Shown here in pieces: positions 7,821 to 10,198 of a stretch of 10,198 nucleotides of DNA (position 1 is its first letter; every line of letters begins with the position of its first letter). The notes under the pieces are model-generated. The model saw only the letters and a list, made by a program, of their open reading frames with translations. It did no database searches and had not been told where the DNA came from. Source of the stretch: Brachionus koreanus (taxonomy: Eukaryota > Rotifera > Eurotatoria > Ploima > Brachionidae). The stretch is taken from NCBI GenBank assembly GCA_016987375.1, contig PJRA01000443.1, positions 489,625 to 499,822 on the forward strand, written 5' to 3'. Made by a program: the position numbers and the translations under genes.

Positions 7821-7836
7821 AGCCTTTAAAAAGGCT
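7821..7836 (-). promoter_or_regulatory. H2B histone 3' stem-loop
   Basis: On the minus strand, AGCCTT-TTTA-AAGGCT forms a 6 bp stem with a 4-base loop, 34 bases after the H2B stop codon. This is the geometry of the replication-dependent histone mRNA stem-loop bound by SLBP. The stem has A-T in place of the usual closing G-C pair, and the loop ends in A rather than the common C. No AATAAA was seen immediately after it. Confidence 0.85.
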
Positions 7837-7870
7837 GGGGGTATTAATATAAATGAAAAGTTGATTAAAT

Positions 7871-8239
7871 CTATTTAGAACTTGTATATTTGGTAACTGC
7901 TTTAGTACCTTCACTAACAGCATGTTTGGCAAGTTCACCAGGCAATAACAATCTGACAGATGTTTGAATTTCACGACTTGATATTGTCGATTTTCCATTG
8001 TGAGTGGACAATTTGGACGCTTCAGATGCTATTCTCTCAAAAATGTCATTTACAAATGAATTCATGATACTCATTGCTTTGCTTGAAATGCCTGTGTCAG
8101 GATGAACTTGTTTTAATACTTTGTAAATGTAGACAGAGTATGTTTCCTTTCTTTTTTTCTTTCTTTTTCCCTCTCCTTTGGCACCTTTGACTGGTTTGAC
8201 GGCTTTTTTTGCTCCTTTGCTTGGCGTTTTTGGTGGCAT
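7871..8239 (-). CDS. Histone H2B
   Basis: It encodes an intronless protein of 122 residues starting [13 protein letters not shown] Lys-rich tail runs to about residue 31, then the histone fold from [25 protein letters not shown]. The C-terminal helix reads [19 protein letters not shown] and ends TKYTSSK. K117 in AVTKYTSSK corresponds to the conserved monoubiquitination lysine. H2B pairs with H2A in the nucleosome. The segment between the second and third helices reads [10 protein letters not shown], where most animals have something like HYNKRSTIT. Tail motif [10 protein letters not shown] is normal. Start chosen at the only ATG giving a standard tail. It is divergent from H2A over a 304 bp spacer and ends in a histone stem-loop, so it is probably S-phase expressed. 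Confidence 0.97.
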   Translation of the reverse strand: MPPKTPSKGAKKAVKPVKGAKGEGKRKKKRKETYSVYIYKVLKQVHPDTGISSKAMSIMNSFVNDIFERIASEASKLSTHNGKSTISSREIQTSVRLLLPGELAKHAVSEGTKAVTKYTSSK

Positions 8240-8543
8240 TTTTGTTAGCTATGAAATTAATCTTTTTTTTTAAATCTAAAAATTAGAAAAAAACTGATTT
8301 TTTATTAAATAGACCATTTTGGAAATAACTAATTATCATATTTGTATAATATAATTTTTCTTTATAAAATATTAGATTATGTGCAATTATTTACTCCACC
8401 TTTTTGCTTGACCGGGAAACATTTTTATTTTTTTTTCAAAAGATTTCTAATACATAAAGAGAAAAGTTGTGCAGAATTTAAATCATTCTAAAATTGAAAA
8501 TAATTTCCAAGTAATAACAAATTAAATATATTCGAGAAAAATA
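8240..8543. promoter_or_regulatory. Divergent H2B-H2A promoter region
   Basis: This 304 bp AT-rich spacer must drive both histone genes. Weak TATA-like candidates are TACATAAAG near 8450-8458 for H2A (about 90 bp before its ATG) and TATTTAATAAA on the minus strand near 8312-8300 for H2B. TTTATAAAAT near 8361 could serve either. I see no clear CCAAT boxes. Only the divergent layout is certain. Confidence 0.55.
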
Positions 8544-8945
8544 ATGTCTGGCCGCGGCAAAGGAGGTAAAGTAAGAGCCAAAGGCAAAACAAGGTCTTCT
8601 AGAGCTGGTCTTCAATTTCCAGTTGGTCGTATTCATCGATTGCTAAGAAAAGGCCATTATGCAGAAAGAGTTGGTGCTGGTGCTCCAGTTTATTTAGCTG
8701 CTGTATTGGAATATTTAAGTGCAGAAATTCTTGAATTGGCTGGTAATGCAGCTCGTGATAACAAAAAGACGAGAATTATACCTCGTCATTTACAATTGGC
8801 CATAAGAAACGATGAAGAGTTGAACAAACTACTTGCTGGTGTAACAATAGCTCAAGGTGGTGTGTTGCCAAATATTCAATCTATTTTGTTGCCGAAGAAA
8901 ACCGACGATGCTGTGCCATCAAAGGGTTCAAAATCAGATGATTAG
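8544..8945 (+). CDS. Histone H2A (canonical)
   Basis: It encodes an intronless protein of 133 residues. The N-tail [22 protein letters not shown] leads to the fold core [15 protein letters not shown], then [26 protein letters not shown]. The acidic-patch residues are intact in [11 protein letters not shown] and [10 protein letters not shown]. The docking segment [15 protein letters not shown] is present, with the lysine pair that carries H2A ubiquitination. The tail [13 protein letters not shown] lacks the SQE/D-hydrophobic motif of H2A.X, and H2A.Z hallmarks are absent, so it is a bulk replication-dependent H2A. Its 3' end has a canonical histone stem-loop. It partners with the divergent H2B gene. 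Confidence 0.97.
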   Translation: MSGRGKGGKVRAKGKTRSSRAGLQFPVGRIHRLLRKGHYAERVGAGAPVYLAAVLEYLSAEILELAGNAARDNKKTRIIPRHLQLAIRNDEELNKLLAGVTIAQGGVLPNIQSILLPKKTDDAVPSKGSKSDD

Positions 8946-8982
8946 AAATATATTTAAATAATATTCACTATACATAACCCCC

Positions 8983-8998
8983 GGCCTTTTTCAAGGCC
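8983..8998 (+). promoter_or_regulatory. H2A histone 3' stem-loop
   Basis: GGCCTT-TTTC-AAGGCC is the textbook 6 bp stem, 4-base loop histone mRNA element, 37 bases after the stop codon. It directs SLBP and U7-dependent cleavage. An AATAAA follows at 9013-9018, so polyadenylated transcripts may also be made. Confidence 0.93.
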
Positions 8999-9012
8999 AT
9001 TTAAATTTTTCT

Positions 9013-9018
9013 AATAAA
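9013..9018 (+). promoter_or_regulatory. AATAAA signal after the H2A stem-loop
   Basis: An AATAAA hexamer lies 15 bases beyond the H2A stem-loop. In AT-rich DNA such a hexamer can occur by chance. If used, it would give a polyadenylated alternative to stem-loop processing. Confidence 0.4.
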
Positions 9019-9482
9019 GCAAAATTTTTTTGTTCGATTAAAAAAAAAAAATTGTAATTACATCATTTTCATATGAATGTTGAATAACTTTGACTAATAG
9101 AAAATTGTATATCCTTTTTTTTGAATTAATGGATAAAATGGCCTTCCTTTTAAATAAGTTTTAATAAAAATGCCAAAATAAGTTTCAATATATGAATAGA
9201 ATTTTATGTTAACAAGTTAATTATTTATTTAATAAATTATTATTTTTTAAAAAATGATTCAGCGATTTCGTTTCACTATTATTTGAAATTATTAAAGTTT
9301 TTTACAGCTTTAAAATGCTATTTTAATTTATGATATGTAGAACGCATGCTGAAAATAAGCTATTAGTCATTCTGAACCGCCTGTGGCCTGAGTTCAATGT
9401 ACTAATAAATAATTAGATTTATTTCAATTAAACAGCAGCTTAATCATTATTAAAAATATTTTGTTGAGCAGTAGACTAATTT

Positions 9483-9529
9483 TTGAGATTAACTCTCAAG
9501 GTTGTTCCCAGGCAAGGCTTCGTACAACC
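9483..9529. repeat. Two adjacent inverted repeats
   Basis: TTGAGA-TTAAC-TCTCAA (9483-9499) is followed without a gap by GGTTGT (9500-9505) and, after 18 bases, ACAACC (9524-9529). Both stems are perfect 6 bp, and the second is GC-richer than its surroundings. No known RNA family is recognised. Confidence 0.5.
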
Positions 9530-9705
9530 TACATATTTAAAAGAGTGTGATTTTTTAGAAACCTGAGCAATGGAAGAAGAGAAGGAATTCCGGTTTTTAT
9601 TTCATTTTTTAATATGAAATTATTTTTCCCGTCAAAAATCTTTAAAGATGAGTAGAATGAAGATGATGAACTAATACCTCAGAAAAATTAAAATTATAGA
9701 TTTAA

Positions 9706-9718
9706 AGTTCAAAGTTCA
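9706..9718 (+). promoter_or_regulatory. DR1-type nuclear receptor-like site
   Basis: AGTTCA-A-AGTTCA is a direct repeat of the RGKTCA half-site with a one-base spacer, the DR1 layout bound by HNF4/RXR-type receptors. It lies about 240 bp before the H3 start codon. Two more AGTTCA sites are at 9788-9793 and 9798-9803. Function is speculative. Confidence 0.3.
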
Positions 9719-9857
9719 TTTTTGATTAATAAATATTATAAAATTCATATCATAATAAATACGTTAAAAAAGTAATATTTTTTATAGAGTTCAGAAAAGT
9801 TCAAAATTTTATTATATTTTTGACCTTGACTTTAATTGTAATATCTAAAATAATTAC

Positions 9858-9863
9858 TATAAA
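9858..9863 (+). promoter_or_regulatory. TATA box of H3
   Basis: TATAAA lies 91 bp before the H3 ATG, which would leave a 5' leader of roughly 60 bases, typical for histone genes. No clear competing TATA box is closer. Confidence 0.5.
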
Positions 9864-9912
9864 TTGAAGTGATATTTTTGAGGCAAAAATATCAAAAAAC
9901 AATTTTTGTTAA

Positions 9913-10198
<286 letters not shown>

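Larger units (their letters stand above)
9019..9857. other. H2A-H3 spacer
   Basis: There is no convincing coding region on either strand. The part 9360-9540 is less AT-rich and contains two back-to-back hairpins (9483-9529). Closer to H3 are four AGTTCA half-sites (9706-9803). The rest is A/T-rich. Confidence 0.5.

Noticed and set aside
7801..7998. Minus-strand open frame of 65 codons
   Set aside because: It overlaps the end of H2B in a different frame and crosses the histone stem-loop.
8900..8945. H2A.X-type tail
   Set aside because: The tail ends GSKSDD and lacks the SQ motif.

Overview
The window is nuclear DNA from a small-genome animal. It is very AT-rich, has 47-53 bp GT-AG introns, metazoan histone genes with histone-type 3' stem-loops, and a eukaryotic tRNA-Lys. 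Sigma-class GST expansion, a SWIM-zinc-finger MULE relic and the low GC together suggest a monogonont rotifer such as Brachionus. That assignment is inference; a mite or another compact AT-rich invertebrate genome is not excluded.

Left part (1-2326): mostly transposon debris. There is a minus-strand non-LTR reverse transcriptase scrap (1-120), a plus-strand Mutator-like transposase/SWIM relic (339-977), and an unrecognised broken coding stretch on the minus strand (1172-1758). A hairpin sits on the last one's terminal stop codon.

Middle (2327-7256): three glutathione S-transferase genes of the sigma type. GST-A (2327-3212, +) has three exons and an extra N-terminal segment of about 53 residues. 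That segment begins with a motif typical of N-myristoylated and palmitoylated proteins, so this may be a membrane-anchored GST. A degenerate LINE (3441-4163) and a probable Tc1-like DD34E transposase relic (4834-5190) separate it from GST-B (5350-6016, -) and GST-C (6603-7256, +). GST-B and GST-C form a head-to-head pair with two exons each, and a tRNA-Lys(UUU) gene lies between them. GST-C's 48 bp intron is a multiple of three and lacks stops, so it can be misread as coding sequence.

Right part (7821-10198): a histone cluster. H2B (-) and H2A (+) are divergently transcribed from a 304 bp spacer, each ending in a histone stem-loop. The 5' part of a canonical H3 gene (+) is cut by the window end. 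H4 and H1 are not in view. The H2A-H3 spacer holds a TATA box, a cluster of AGTTCA half-sites and two back-to-back hairpins.

The GSTs would act in glutathione conjugation or prostaglandin-type chemistry, and the histones supply replication-dependent chromatin. No functional link between the two groups is evident.
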